Part shown: positions 47,736 through 54,520 of the stretch, piece by piece | Position numbering within the stretch: position 1 is the first letter of the stretch | Layout of the letters: each line of letters begins with the position of its first letter | Translations under genes and position numbers: made by a program | Notes under the pieces: generated by a model | What the model was told of the DNA's origin: nothing | Database searches by the model: none | The model's input: only the letters and a program-made list of their open reading frames with translations | From: a virus | DNA: 64,000 nt | Strand: one strand, 5' to 3' | IMG/VR virus record: IMGVR_UViG_3300025133_000038 | Span: 1-64,000 of that record

Positions 47736-47807
47736 GGGCGATTAGTATAATGGTCACTACGGCTGGCTTACATCCAGCAGCAGGGGGTTCGATTCCCTCA
47801 TTGCTCA
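47736..47807 (+). tRNA. tRNA-Val(TAC)
   Basis: Anticodon arm GCTGG-CTTACAT-CCAGC; acceptor GGGCGAT/ATTGCTC; discriminator A then CT. A TATAAT lies ~17 bp upstream without a clear -35. Confidence 0.9.
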
Positions 47808-47940
47808 CTCCCGTCATTGCGGTGGCATGTTGCCGACAGACGTAAGATAAGCGTAACACATGCAGTTACTGGACACGACTATAGAAGTGTCTAGGTAGGA
47901 AAAGGGTTGGCTTGGAAACCGACTACGTCCTACCGAGCTT
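47808..47940 (+). other. Structured spacer between tRNAs
   Basis: No gene. A stem GGTAGGA/TCCTACC encloses an inner GGTT/AACC hairpin, resembling a tRNA lacking its T-arm. Function unknown. Confidence 0.35.
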
Positions 47941-48029
47941 GGAAGGTAGGCAACTATTGGTTCGTTGCGCTGGTTTTGAAAACCAGTTGTCGTAATGGCA
48001 GGGATTGGGTTCGATTCCCCCACCTTCCG
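47941..48029 (+). tRNA. tRNA-Ser(TGA)
   Basis: Anticodon arm CTGGT-TTTGAAA-ACCAG; class II variable arm with GTAA; acceptor GGAAGGT/ACCTTCC; discriminator G then CT. Confidence 0.92.
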
Positions 48030-48061
48030 CTTAATAAACAAACTTTAGATAGAGAGATAAC

Positions 48062-48433
48062 ATGGCTGGTACATTTACCCTTACTCTGTATGGTACGTTA
48101 GTCAACGGAGAACACACTGAGACATTTGGTACTTCCTCTAAGTCAAGTATTGTTCAGACTGGTCAGGGAGTTCAGGGTTCAACCGTTGCGGTTGGCACTT
48201 CTGAAGAGGTTATGGTCACTGGTGATATTACTACAGAAGGTATCATATATTTGAAGAATCTTGATTCTGTAAACTACGTTACGTATGGTCCTGAAAATGC
48301 TGGCTCCCTAGTTAATTTTGGTAGGATTGCTGCTGGTGAGGAGGCTTGGCTTAGACTTGAGCCAGGAATCACATTTAGGTGGATTGCTAATACTGCTGAA
48401 GTTAAAGTTTTAATGAAATTGTTTGAGGACTAA
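48062..48433 (+). CDS. Beta-rich protein, possible virion or adhesion component
   Basis: 123 residues, Thr/Gly/Val-rich with GSTVAVGTSEEVMVTGDI, the repetitive beta pattern seen in decoration or fibre proteins. No signal peptide. Assignment is by composition only. Confidence 0.5.
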   Translation: MAGTFTLTLYGTLVNGEHTETFGTSSKSSIVQTGQGVQGSTVAVGTSEEVMVTGDITTEGIIYLKNLDSVNYVTYGPENAGSLVNFGRIAAGEEAWLRLEPGITFRWIANTAEVKVLMKLFED

Positions 48434-48444
48434 GGTTCTCTTTT

Positions 48445-48513
48445 GCTTCTGGTTACTGGTGTACGTCGCTGTCTTGTAAACAGCTAACCTCCGTTCGATT
48501 CGGAGTAGAAGCT
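48445..48513 (+). tRNA. tRNA-Thr(TGT), very short D-arm
   Basis: Anticodon arm GCTGT-CTTGTAA-ACAGC; D-arm TAC-TGGT-GTA; acceptor GCTTCTG/TAGAAGC; discriminator T then CT. Confidence 0.85.
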
Positions 48514-48559
48514 CTTGCGGGTGGTAGGTCGGTTGAATCACTAAACTAAGAAAATGTCT

Positions 48560-48627
48560 AGTGGGTTCTTAATCTTGCTAAGCCTCATAAGCTAAGTATA
48601 AGCAGGTTCGACTCCTGTACTCCGCTA
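48560..48627 (+). tRNA. tRNA-Met(CAT)-like, irregular
   Basis: Loop CTCATAA (CAT) with a 4/5 paired stem, T-arm GCAGG-TTCGACT-CCTGT, acceptor AGTGGGT/CTCCGCT 6/7 paired, discriminator A then CT. The D-arm is very short and one extra base follows the T-stem; the true 5' end could lie further upstream (a CACTA/TAGTG stem at 48538-48563). Confidence 0.5.
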
Positions 48628-48629
48628 CT

Positions 48630-49172
48630 TGTCCCACTGTCATCGGGACACAAAACTAGTTTACCCTTTCGGAATGACGGGTGATTAGACTGCTTGCAGT
48701 ATAGATGAAAGGTCGTTCTAAACTTCCTCTTCCATGAGGGAGAATAGAGCATGGAGACTAGAGGATAAAACCTGTGGCAGGGTAGAAACCTCTCAGTAGC
48801 TAGACGGTAAGAGTGAGGGTGCCATCCCTTATGTCTGCTGAAAGGAACGATAGTTTTTGGGTGTTTTCCTGATGTACGTCATCGGTTCATAGCAAATGAA
48901 TCTGGGAAATAAAATACCATAGCAGTAGGAGGAAGTGCCTACGGTTGTTGGCGAAAGCTGATGATGCTGCTCGAAAGAGGTAAGCTAGACGGACTTCCCA
49001 GGTCTTGAAGGTTTACGAATGAAGGGTGTGGTGGCTGCAACCACTATGTTTTAAATCCAGAACTTCTACTGCTAATTCAGCGTGCTGTTGCGTGGGTGAG
49101 AACTCAACAACAGGGGTGAAGTTTGCGAAGGCTGTTATAGGTCGTGTAGTACTCCGAGAGGAGGTCACAAAC
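48630..49172 (+). ncRNA. Large structured non-coding region
   Basis: No credible protein gene in over 500 bp. Several hairpins are visible (GTCCC/GGGAC at 48631-48649, TTCCTC/GAGGGA at 48723-48741) and RNase P-like tracts (GGTAAGAG near 48806; GGCTGTTATAGGTC near 49130), but the full RNase P core could not be assembled, nor a group I intron core. It ends in a terminator (49174-49204). Candidate novel or divergent ncRNA. Confidence 0.45.
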
Positions 49173-49173
49173 T

Positions 49174-49204
49174 GAGAACATAAACTGCTAAAGTTCTCTT
49201 TTTT
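49174..49204 (+). terminator. Rho-independent terminator
   Basis: GAGAAC ... GTTCTC stem followed by six T, right before tRNA-Met. Confidence 0.75.
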
Positions 49205-49206
49205 AT

Positions 49207-49277
49207 ACCAGTGTCCCAAGGTCAGGGAGTGTGCTTTCATAAGGCATTACGCTGAGGTTCGAGTCCTCTCACTGGTA
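49207..49277 (+). tRNA. tRNA-Met/Ile2(CAT)
   Basis: Anticodon arm GTGCT-TTCATAA-GGCAT; acceptor ACCAGTG/CACTGGT; T-arm TGAGG-TTCGAGT-CCTCT; discriminator A then CT. CAT could be elongator Met or a lysidine-modified Ile tRNA; not decidable by eye. Confidence 0.85.
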
Positions 49278-49377
49278 CTTATATGAGGGGACGGTACAAA
49301 TGGCTGTCAGCAGAAGCTAGACTCAAGCGGGCTGTGGTATGCGTCGTGCAAGGGTCATTCCCCGCAACCCTCTCCAT

Positions 49378-49448
49378 TGGTCATTAGTGTAATGGTAGCA
49401 CTAGAGACTCTGAATCTCTCAGTCTAGGTCCGAATCCTAGATGACCAG
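49378..49448 (+). tRNA. tRNA-Gln(CTG)
   Basis: Anticodon arm AGAGA-CTCTGAA-TCTCT; acceptor TGGTCAT/ATGACCA; discriminator G then CT. T-loop TCCGAAT. Confidence 0.9.
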
Positions 49449-49465
49449 CTTAAAGGACAAAAACT

Positions 49466-50119
49466 ATGGACGAAGTAATACTGATGCACCCCATGAAGAC
49501 CGGGGGGCGCACACTGATAGTTAAACTCAGGAAGCATGGAATGTTATATGCTGATGGACTATTAGCTCACGATACACTTAAAGAAGTTGTGGGAAGAGTT
49601 GGTGGATATGATTCGTTTGTATCCCGCACCTCCCTCATGGTGGCAAGAAACCCCTACTCAAGGTTGGCTTCTTTCCATCGCTTCTGCGCGAGGCTACCTA
49701 AGTCTCATGCTTACGAGTATTGTCTTACTTCATTTGAAGATTTTGTCTTAGAGCATAAAGATATATTAACAACACTATGTACTCCCCAACATAAATACTT
49801 TATGTATGAGGGTAAGTGTATAGTAAATTACATAGCAAAGTTTGAGAAGTATGGACCAGAAGTAACGTGGTTCTTAAGAAGCATTGGGATTAATGACCCA
49901 ATTAAGACAGATAACTTTCGTATGTGGAAGGAGAAGTATACTCCTGAGACACAACGTATTGTTTATGAGGCTTTTGAACAAGATTTTAACCTGCTCGACT
50001 ATGAGTTTGAGATTGATGAGGAAGAGGTTAGGTTTAAGCCTGTAAGGTCTCTACCTAATATTCAGGATGAGTTGAAGTTGCTCTATCCTAAGAAGCATTG
50101 GTTCTTTTGGACAAAGTAA
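49466..50119 (+). CDS. Sulfotransferase family protein
   Basis: 217 residues. HPMKTGGRT (8-16) is the PAPS 5' loop and VARNPYSRLASF (about 59-70) the 3'-phosphate motif; a QHKYF segment follows as in Sulfotransfer_2 carbohydrate enzymes. AAAGGACAAAAACT-ATG start. Second of four in the window. Confidence 0.8.
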   Translation: MDEVILMHPMKTGGRTLIVKLRKHGMLYADGLLAHDTLKEVVGRVGGYDSFVSRTSLMVARNPYSRLASFHRFCARLPKSHAYEYCLTSFEDFVLEHKDILTTLCTPQHKYFMYEGKCIVNYIAKFEKYGPEVTWFLRSIGINDPIKTDNFRMWKEKYTPETQRIVYEAFEQDFNLLDYEFEIDEEEVRFKPVRSLPNIQDELKLLYPKKHWFFWTK

Positions 50120-50126
50120 TTAATAT

Positions 50127-50200
50127 GGACTATGGCTCCTCTGGTTGGGGAGGCCGCTCTTATAAGGCGGATGTGCGGGGTTCGATTCTCCGATAGTCTA
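50127..50200 (+). tRNA. tRNA-Ile(TAT)
   Basis: Anticodon arm CCGCT-CTTATAA-GGCGG; acceptor GGACTAT/ATAGTCT with G1-U72; T-arm CGGGG-TTCGATT-CTCCG; discriminator A then CT. Reads AUA. Confidence 0.9.
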
Positions 50201-50221
50201 CTGAGTTTGATAGTATGGGTT

Positions 50222-50329
50222 ATGTGTCGCATGGCGAATAAACTATACCTACAAGCTCTTGCGTTCGCCCTCTCTGGTAAGGGGCTGAGTCGAGGGTTGC
50301 CATGCAAGCAACTGATACAGACTCCTTGA
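50222..50329 (+). CDS. 35-residue ORF, doubtful
   Basis: Begins MCRMANKLYLQALAFALSG, mildly hydrophobic. Overlaps the next ORF and lacks a clear ribosome site. Confidence 0.3.
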   Translation: MCRMANKLYLQALAFALSGKGLSRGLPCKQLIQTP

Positions 50330-50496
50330 CTGTGACCAGCACAGGACATGACGCTTCTAAACGGTATGGAGATGACTTACGAAGTTTGAGGGTTGGTGGT
50401 GGGAACATAGCGGTGATACTGGTGTATACGGGAGGCTTTGAACTTCCTAGGCTTAGTCCGATTCTAAGTGCCGCTGCTTTTTTGATTCAAGAGTAA
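50302..50496 (+). CDS. Unknown 64-residue protein
   Basis: GAGGGTTGCC-ATG start. Polar N-half, hydrophobic C-terminal third (IAVILVYTGG). Unknown. Confidence 0.45.
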   Translation: MQATDTDSLTVTSTGHDASKRYGDDLRSLRVGGGNIAVILVYTGGFELPRLSPILSAAAFLIQE

Positions 50497-50501
50497 AGAT
50501 T

Positions 50502-50729
50502 ATGGATTTATTAACTTACTATGGGGTGGACTGGCTTGCTGAAGCACTGGTCCTTATTGGATATGCTCTTATAGTATACAAATCCCGCAACGGTTGGTTA
50601 GTGTCTGCTACTGGCAGCCTAACCTTCGTTGCATTCGGATTTATGTCTGGTAGCATCGCAGTGATACTATCAAGCCTGGTATTCCTAGCATTAAACATAC
50701 TAGGATACAAGAACGGTAAGCCTGATTAG
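50502..50729 (+). CDS. PnuC/YgjV-like membrane protein
   Basis: 75 residues, three hydrophobic segments (8-25, 33-48, 50-68). WLAEALVLIGYALIVYKSRNGW and the spacing of the helices resemble half of PnuC-type nicotinamide-riboside transporters or YgjV. Too short for a full transporter alone; could oligomerise. Its 3' end overlaps tRNA-Thr(GGT) by 11 nt. Confidence 0.6.
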   Translation: MDLLTYYGVDWLAEALVLIGYALIVYKSRNGWLVSATGSLTFVAFGFMSGSIAVILSSLVFLALNILGYKNGKPD

Positions 50730-50791
50730 TATAGCGGTTATTATTTAACTTTGGTATAGTTAAGAGGACAGTTCGACTCTGTCATTAGGCT
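50719..50791 (+). tRNA. tRNA-Thr(GGT)
   Basis: Anticodon arm TAACT-TTGGTAT-AGTTA; acceptor GCCTGAT/ATTAGGC; discriminator T then CT. Overlaps the preceding gene's end; the next gene starts 3 nt later. Confidence 0.9.
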
Positions 50792-50793
50792 CT

Positions 50794-51552
50794 ATGATTA
50801 AACAATATATATGCCCTAAATGTTATATCGAGTGGGGCAGACCAACAAAAAAACAACAAACAAATCTTTTGTGCAGGGATAAGTGTAATCCTGTTGACAA
50901 AAGTAATCCTGTTGACAAAAGTAATCCTGTTGGTAAGAAACAACAACCAAAAGTAGTAAAGAAGTTAGAGCCTATAGATGCTTTCTTCTTACATCCTGCT
51001 AAGACAGGTGGTACTGCCATAAAGGCTGCTGTAAAACAAACTAATATGAACTGGGGATGGCCTAAAAAACCAGGGTTTGCTAAGTGTTGTTCTTCGACGC
51101 ATTCCAAAACAGAAGAACTTTTTAATAGAAATATTCTTTCAAAGGATATGTTTATAGTAACCTCAATAAGAGACCCTTGGGAAAGATGTGTTTCTTATTA
51201 TTATTTTTGTCAAAGAACTAAACAGGGTGGAGCTAGAAACATGGGATTTAAACCCTTCTGTTTAAATGTCATACCTGATTATAAAAGATTTAAGCATATG
51301 TTTCCCTGTTGGGAGTATGCTCAGTATGCTGATGCTACAATAGACTTTAATCATATGCAAAGAGATTTTGATTCTGTTTGTAAAAAATTAAATAAAGAGA
51401 GTATTACTATACCAATAGTTCAAAAGATGGTTACTAATTATGAAAAACCTTATCTTGATAATTACGACCAAGAAACATTAGACTTTGTTGAGGAAATGTT
51501 TATGGATGACATTGTTCATCTAGGCTATAGGAAACCAACGCTTGAGGAATAA
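50794..51552 (+). CDS. Sulfotransferase with N-terminal zinc-ribbon and NPVDKS repeat
   Basis: 252 residues. CPKC...C-R-D-K-C (8-31) precedes three copies of NPV(D/G)K(S/K) encoded by 18-bp repeats (50888-50941). The core has HPAKTGGTA (about 67-75, PAPS loop) and SIRDPWERCVSYY (about 118-130). Noticeably more A+T-rich than its neighbours, suggesting a recent acquisition. Confidence 0.8.
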   Translation: MIKQYICPKCYIEWGRPTKKQQTNLLCRDKCNPVDKSNPVDKSNPVGKKQQPKVVKKLEPIDAFFLHPAKTGGTAIKAAVKQTNMNWGWPKKPGFAKCCSSTHSKTEELFNRNILSKDMFIVTSIRDPWERCVSYYYFCQRTKQGGARNMGFKPFCLNVIPDYKRFKHMFPCWEYAQYADATIDFNHMQRDFDSVCKKLNKESITIPIVQKMVTNYEKPYLDNYDQETLDFVEEMFMDDIVHLGYRKPTLEE

Positions 51553-51555
51553 ATT

Positions 51556-51735
51556 ATGATGTTCAGCCCACCTATTTTGAGTAATCAAATACTAGATAGT
51601 ATTCATCCCCCTATCTTATTAGAAAATGAAAGTAAGACAGAATTTCCTTTGGATTTTTTACTCTCTCATAGTGAACAACTAAAGAAAGAACTGCGGTTGC
51701 TCTTAGAGAAAAACGATACAATACCTGGAAGATAA
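51556..51735 (+). CDS. Mini-protein with L-x-x-E-L-x-x-LL tail
   Basis: 59 residues without Cys ribbon; tail LKKELRLLLEKNDTIPGR shares the C-terminal helix of the mini-protein family. Its last codons overlap tRNA-Ser(GGA). Confidence 0.55.
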   Translation: MMFSPPILSNQILDSIHPPILLENESKTEFPLDFLLSHSEQLKKELRLLLEKNDTIPGR

Positions 51736-51810
51736 GCGAATGGTTAGCAGACTCCTTGGAAAGGAGTTGCCCTGAAATACGGGTTGCGGGTTCGAGCCCC
51801 GTGTCTTCCG
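51727..51810 (+). tRNA. tRNA-Ser(GGA)
   Basis: Anticodon arm ACTCC-TTGGAAA-GGAGT; class II variable arm; acceptor GGAAGAT/GTCTTCC; discriminator G then CT. Overlaps the preceding CDS by 9 nt. Confidence 0.92.
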
Positions 51811-51838
51811 CTTAGTGGACCTGCAATTTCACTACACA

Positions 51839-51869
51839 GCTCACGTACATATGTGCGTGGGCTTTTTTT
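51839..51869 (+). terminator. Rho-independent terminator before dUTPase
   Basis: GCTCACG ... CGTGGGC stem followed by seven T; ends the tRNA array. Confidence 0.8.
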
Positions 51870-51898
51870 ACACACCTACAGAAACAAAGAGAGATACT

Positions 51899-52384
51899 AT
51901 GCTAGACTTACAATTTAAAAGACTGGACGATGCTGCTACACTACCAACCAAATCAAATCCTAAGGATATGGGCTGGGATATTTATGTTGTTGCCGATGTT
52001 AGTTTTCGTAGTCTTCCAGTAAGTGGGTGCGGCCCTAATTGCACCAGCTACATTAAGACAAAAACCCTTATGCCAGGACAATCACATAAGTTTAAGACAG
52101 GTATCGCCTGTGCTATCCCAGACGGATATGGTATGATGTTCTGGGATAGGAGTGGTCTTGGGTCGAAGGGCGTTCATAGATTAGCTGGGGTTATTGACTG
52201 TACTTATCGGGGTGAATGGCAGATTTGTTTAACCAACCTGGGCGGTAGGGCTATTAAAATTACAGAGGGCGACCGCATCGTACAGGGTGTTCTTCAACAG
52301 ATGGTTGAGGCTGAGGCTCGCTGGGTTGATGAGTTGGATGAGACTGAGCGCGGCGAAGGTGGATTTGGTTCAACAGGAGCATAA
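51899..52384 (+). CDS. dut: dUTPase (deoxyuridine triphosphatase)
   Basis: 161 residues. All five trimeric dUTPase motifs: DMGWDIY (22-28), RSGLGSKGV (about 84-92), GVIDCTYRGEW (about 97-107), GDRIVQGV and RGEGGFGSTG at the C-terminus. Hydrolyses dUTP to dUMP, feeding thymidylate synthase (58874) and keeping uracil out of DNA. Start chosen after GAGAG; an upstream in-frame Met lies before the terminator. Confidence 0.92.
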   Translation: MLDLQFKRLDDAATLPTKSNPKDMGWDIYVVADVSFRSLPVSGCGPNCTSYIKTKTLMPGQSHKFKTGIACAIPDGYGMMFWDRSGLGSKGVHRLAGVIDCTYRGEWQICLTNLGGRAIKITEGDRIVQGVLQQMVEAEARWVDELDETERGEGGFGSTGA

Positions 52385-52385
52385 G

Positions 52386-53114
52386 ATGAAAAATACAGTG
52401 ATTATTTTGGGAGCCTCTTATAGATGTGGCTCCACCTTTGTCCAGAGACTATTAAATTCGATTCCAGATGTGTTAATCCTAGGTGAGGAAAACATGGTTC
52501 TACCTAGCTCAGGGAAAAGTATATCTTCCTCATTGAGGAACGAAGAGGGGGCTAAGGAGCAGAAAGAAAAGGTCTTGGGTGGTGAGGATTGCTGGCAAGC
52601 TAATCTTGGTATGGAACCAGAGTCAGTAAGCAGAGCAGCAGGGGCATATTACTATCAGTGGTTTATGGATTCCTATAAGAGTATGGGGTATGAAAAATCT
52701 CCAAGCACTATGGGTTTTAAGAGTTTATTTGCAACAAGAGATACTCTTGGCGGGGCAATAAATATCTTTAAAAACCCGTATATTATCTTTTTACACAGAA
52801 ACCTTAGGGATTCTTTTGCTTCATATAGTAAGTGTTCATGGAAAGGGTATAACTTTAGAGAGTTTTGTGGTATGTGGCAAGATTCTATGGCTTTAATGAC
52901 AAGTCCCTACGATGATATTCTTAGTTCGCGAGTCAAATATGAAGACATTAAAGACTTTGGGTGGCTTAAAGATATGGAAGACAAACTTGGCCTAGATATT
53001 GACTGGGATAAAATAGATAAGGTGGCAAGTTCTAAAATTAGAAACGCTAAGCCTGAGCAAGACGTAGAGCTTGACGAGAAAGATAAGATTGTACTGGAGA
53101 ATCTATGCCCTTAA
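52386..53114 (+). CDS. Sulfotransferase family protein
   Basis: 242 residues. ASYRCGSTFVQRLLNSIPD (10-28) is the Sulfotransfer_1/3 PAPS loop, followed by LGEE; LHRNLRDSFASYSK (about 136-149) is the 3'-phosphate motif. Starts one base after the dUTPase stop. Fourth sulfotransferase in the window, of a different subtype from those at 22239, 49466 and 50794. Confidence 0.8.
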   Translation: MKNTVIILGASYRCGSTFVQRLLNSIPDVLILGEENMVLPSSGKSISSSLRNEEGAKEQKEKVLGGEDCWQANLGMEPESVSRAAGAYYYQWFMDSYKSMGYEKSPSTMGFKSLFATRDTLGGAINIFKNPYIIFLHRNLRDSFASYSKCSWKGYNFREFCGMWQDSMALMTSPYDDILSSRVKYEDIKDFGWLKDMEDKLGLDIDWDKIDKVASSKIRNAKPEQDVELDEKDKIVLENLCP

Positions 53115-53248
53115 ATTTAAATTCTTTCTCATGTGGGTGTTGGGAATCTCTTGATGAGAATGATACAGTCGTCGATAAAGGGTGCTGTTTGAGACATGAA
53201 ATAGAGATGCTTTTGGAGGATAATCGTGACAAAATGCACAGTGTGTAA
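53105..53248 (+). CDS. Cys-containing mini-protein, same tail family
   Basis: 47 residues. CGC and CC pairs, tail LRHEIEMLLEDNRDKM. Overlaps both neighbours. Confidence 0.55.
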   Translation: MPLNLNSFSCGCWESLDENDTVVDKGCCLRHEIEMLLEDNRDKMHSV

Positions 53249-53387
53249 GGTTCCTGTTGCAAAGTACTGCACTCATTGCAGCAAATGCATGGATACTTTA
53301 GAGGTCCAAGACTGGAGAACATACGAAGGGACTCTTCTAAGAAGAGAGATTAAAGAACTATTGGAGACTAACGATGGAAGAAAATGA
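53226..53387 (+). CDS. Zinc-ribbon mini-protein (GTG start)
   Basis: 53 residues. GGAGG upstream of GTG. CTVC and CTHCSKC pairs, tail LRREIKELLETNDGRK. Overlaps the glycosyltransferase start. Confidence 0.65.
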   Translation: MTKCTVCKVPVAKYCTHCSKCMDTLEVQDWRTYEGTLLRREIKELLETNDGRK

Positions 53388-54450
53388 AAATAAAACAATG
53401 AGCTTCATGGGAGCTAGGCAACCAACGGGTTATGGGATTGCTGGAACGAGTGTAGCCTGTGCCTTTCATAATCTCGGTCACAAAATTACCTTCCATGATA
53501 TAGCTGGACAAGCCGTTTATTATAACAGCCATAAAGAGCAATTAATACTAGAAGAGATAGTCAACCAGGGTGTTATGTTTAATTATGACGCTCCGTGCGT
53601 TAAAATGTGGCACCAGTTCAATATGGATAAGTGGATTGGTAGAGGTAAGAAGATTGGCTGGCCCATCTTTGAGCTAGATAGTTTTAACGAGGTTGAAATG
53701 CATCACCTTGCTTTCCCTGATGAACTAATAGTCTGTTCACAGTGGGCAGCCGACATAATCGAGGCTGAGCTTAAGCGTAAGGCACACGTAGTCCCTCTTG
53801 GTGTAGACCCCTCAGTATTTTATCCTGGAGAAAAAGAGCGAGACGACAGTAAACCATTCACCTTCTTAAATATGGGTAAGTGGGAAGTCCGTAAGGGACA
53901 CGATGTATTAGCCGACATATATAATATGGCCTTCCGCAAGGATGACAATGTTAAGTTGGTGGTACACGCCCCTTTTGCAGCGTCTGAAAAAGAAAGACAA
54001 GACTGGATTTCTTACTACAAGAACACTAAGATGGGGGACTCTATTGAGTTCTTACAAAGAAAACTCCCAACTCATAAAGAGGTGGCTCAGTGTATGAGGG
54101 AGCATGACTGCGGTATCTTCCCTGCCAGAGCCGAAGGTTGGAATATGGAGTTGCTAGAGATGATGGCTGTCGGTAAGCCTGTCATCGCCCTTAATGCTAG
54201 TGCCCAAACTCAGTACTGCACTGAGGATAACTGCCGTCTAGTTGACTTTGAGGAGCTAGAGCCAGCAGTAGACGGTATTTGGTTCCACGGTCAAGGTTCA
54301 TGGCCTAAGATTGATACCAAGCAGATGCAGGATATGGCAGACCATATGCGTGCTGTGTATGAGAACTGGCAGTTTAACGAAGCTGGTGTTCAGACTGGTC
54401 AAGCCTTTTCTTGGGAAAATTCAGCGAAAATACTTGCCGAAATTTTGTAG
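53374..54450 (+). CDS. GT4-type glycosyltransferase
   Basis: 358 residues, GT-B fold. N-terminal domain GYGIAGTSVACAF, then FLNMGKWEVRKGHDVL (about 168-183) as the linker/donor motif and FPARAEGWNMELLEMMAVG (about 250-268, E-x7-E) with GKPVIA. Transfers a sugar from a nucleotide donor. Likely part of the glycan-modifying set with the sulfotransferases upstream. Confidence 0.85.
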   Translation: MEENENKTMSFMGARQPTGYGIAGTSVACAFHNLGHKITFHDIAGQAVYYNSHKEQLILEEIVNQGVMFNYDAPCVKMWHQFNMDKWIGRGKKIGWPIFELDSFNEVEMHHLAFPDELIVCSQWAADIIEAELKRKAHVVPLGVDPSVFYPGEKERDDSKPFTFLNMGKWEVRKGHDVLADIYNMAFRKDDNVKLVVHAPFAASEKERQDWISYYKNTKMGDSIEFLQRKLPTHKEVAQCMREHDCGIFPARAEGWNMELLEMMAVGKPVIALNASAQTQYCTEDNCRLVDFEELEPAVDGIWFHGQGSWPKIDTKQMQDMADHMRAVYENWQFNEAGVQTGQAFSWENSAKILAEIL

Positions 54451-54457
54451 GTAGCTC

Positions 54458-54485
54458 TTGACAAATGCCAGCTATCCCCTATAAT
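54458..54485 (+). promoter_or_regulatory. Sigma70-type promoter
   Basis: TTGACA (54458-54463), 16-nt spacer ending CCCC, TATAAT (54480-54485), CGAAATTTTG tract upstream. Drives the ligase block. Confidence 0.9.
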
Positions 54486-54520
54486 TTAGGAAACAACCGA
54501 GTTCTTTTGGAGATTGAATA

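Noticed and set aside
48806-49145. RNase P RNA or group I intron call
   Set aside because: Short tracts match, but the conserved cores could not be assembled by eye; kept only as an unresolved ncRNA.
24342-51810. CRISPR array from the regularly spaced tRNA T-arms
   Set aside because: Repeated GGTTCGA-type motifs are T-arms at irregular spacing, not identical direct repeats with spacers.
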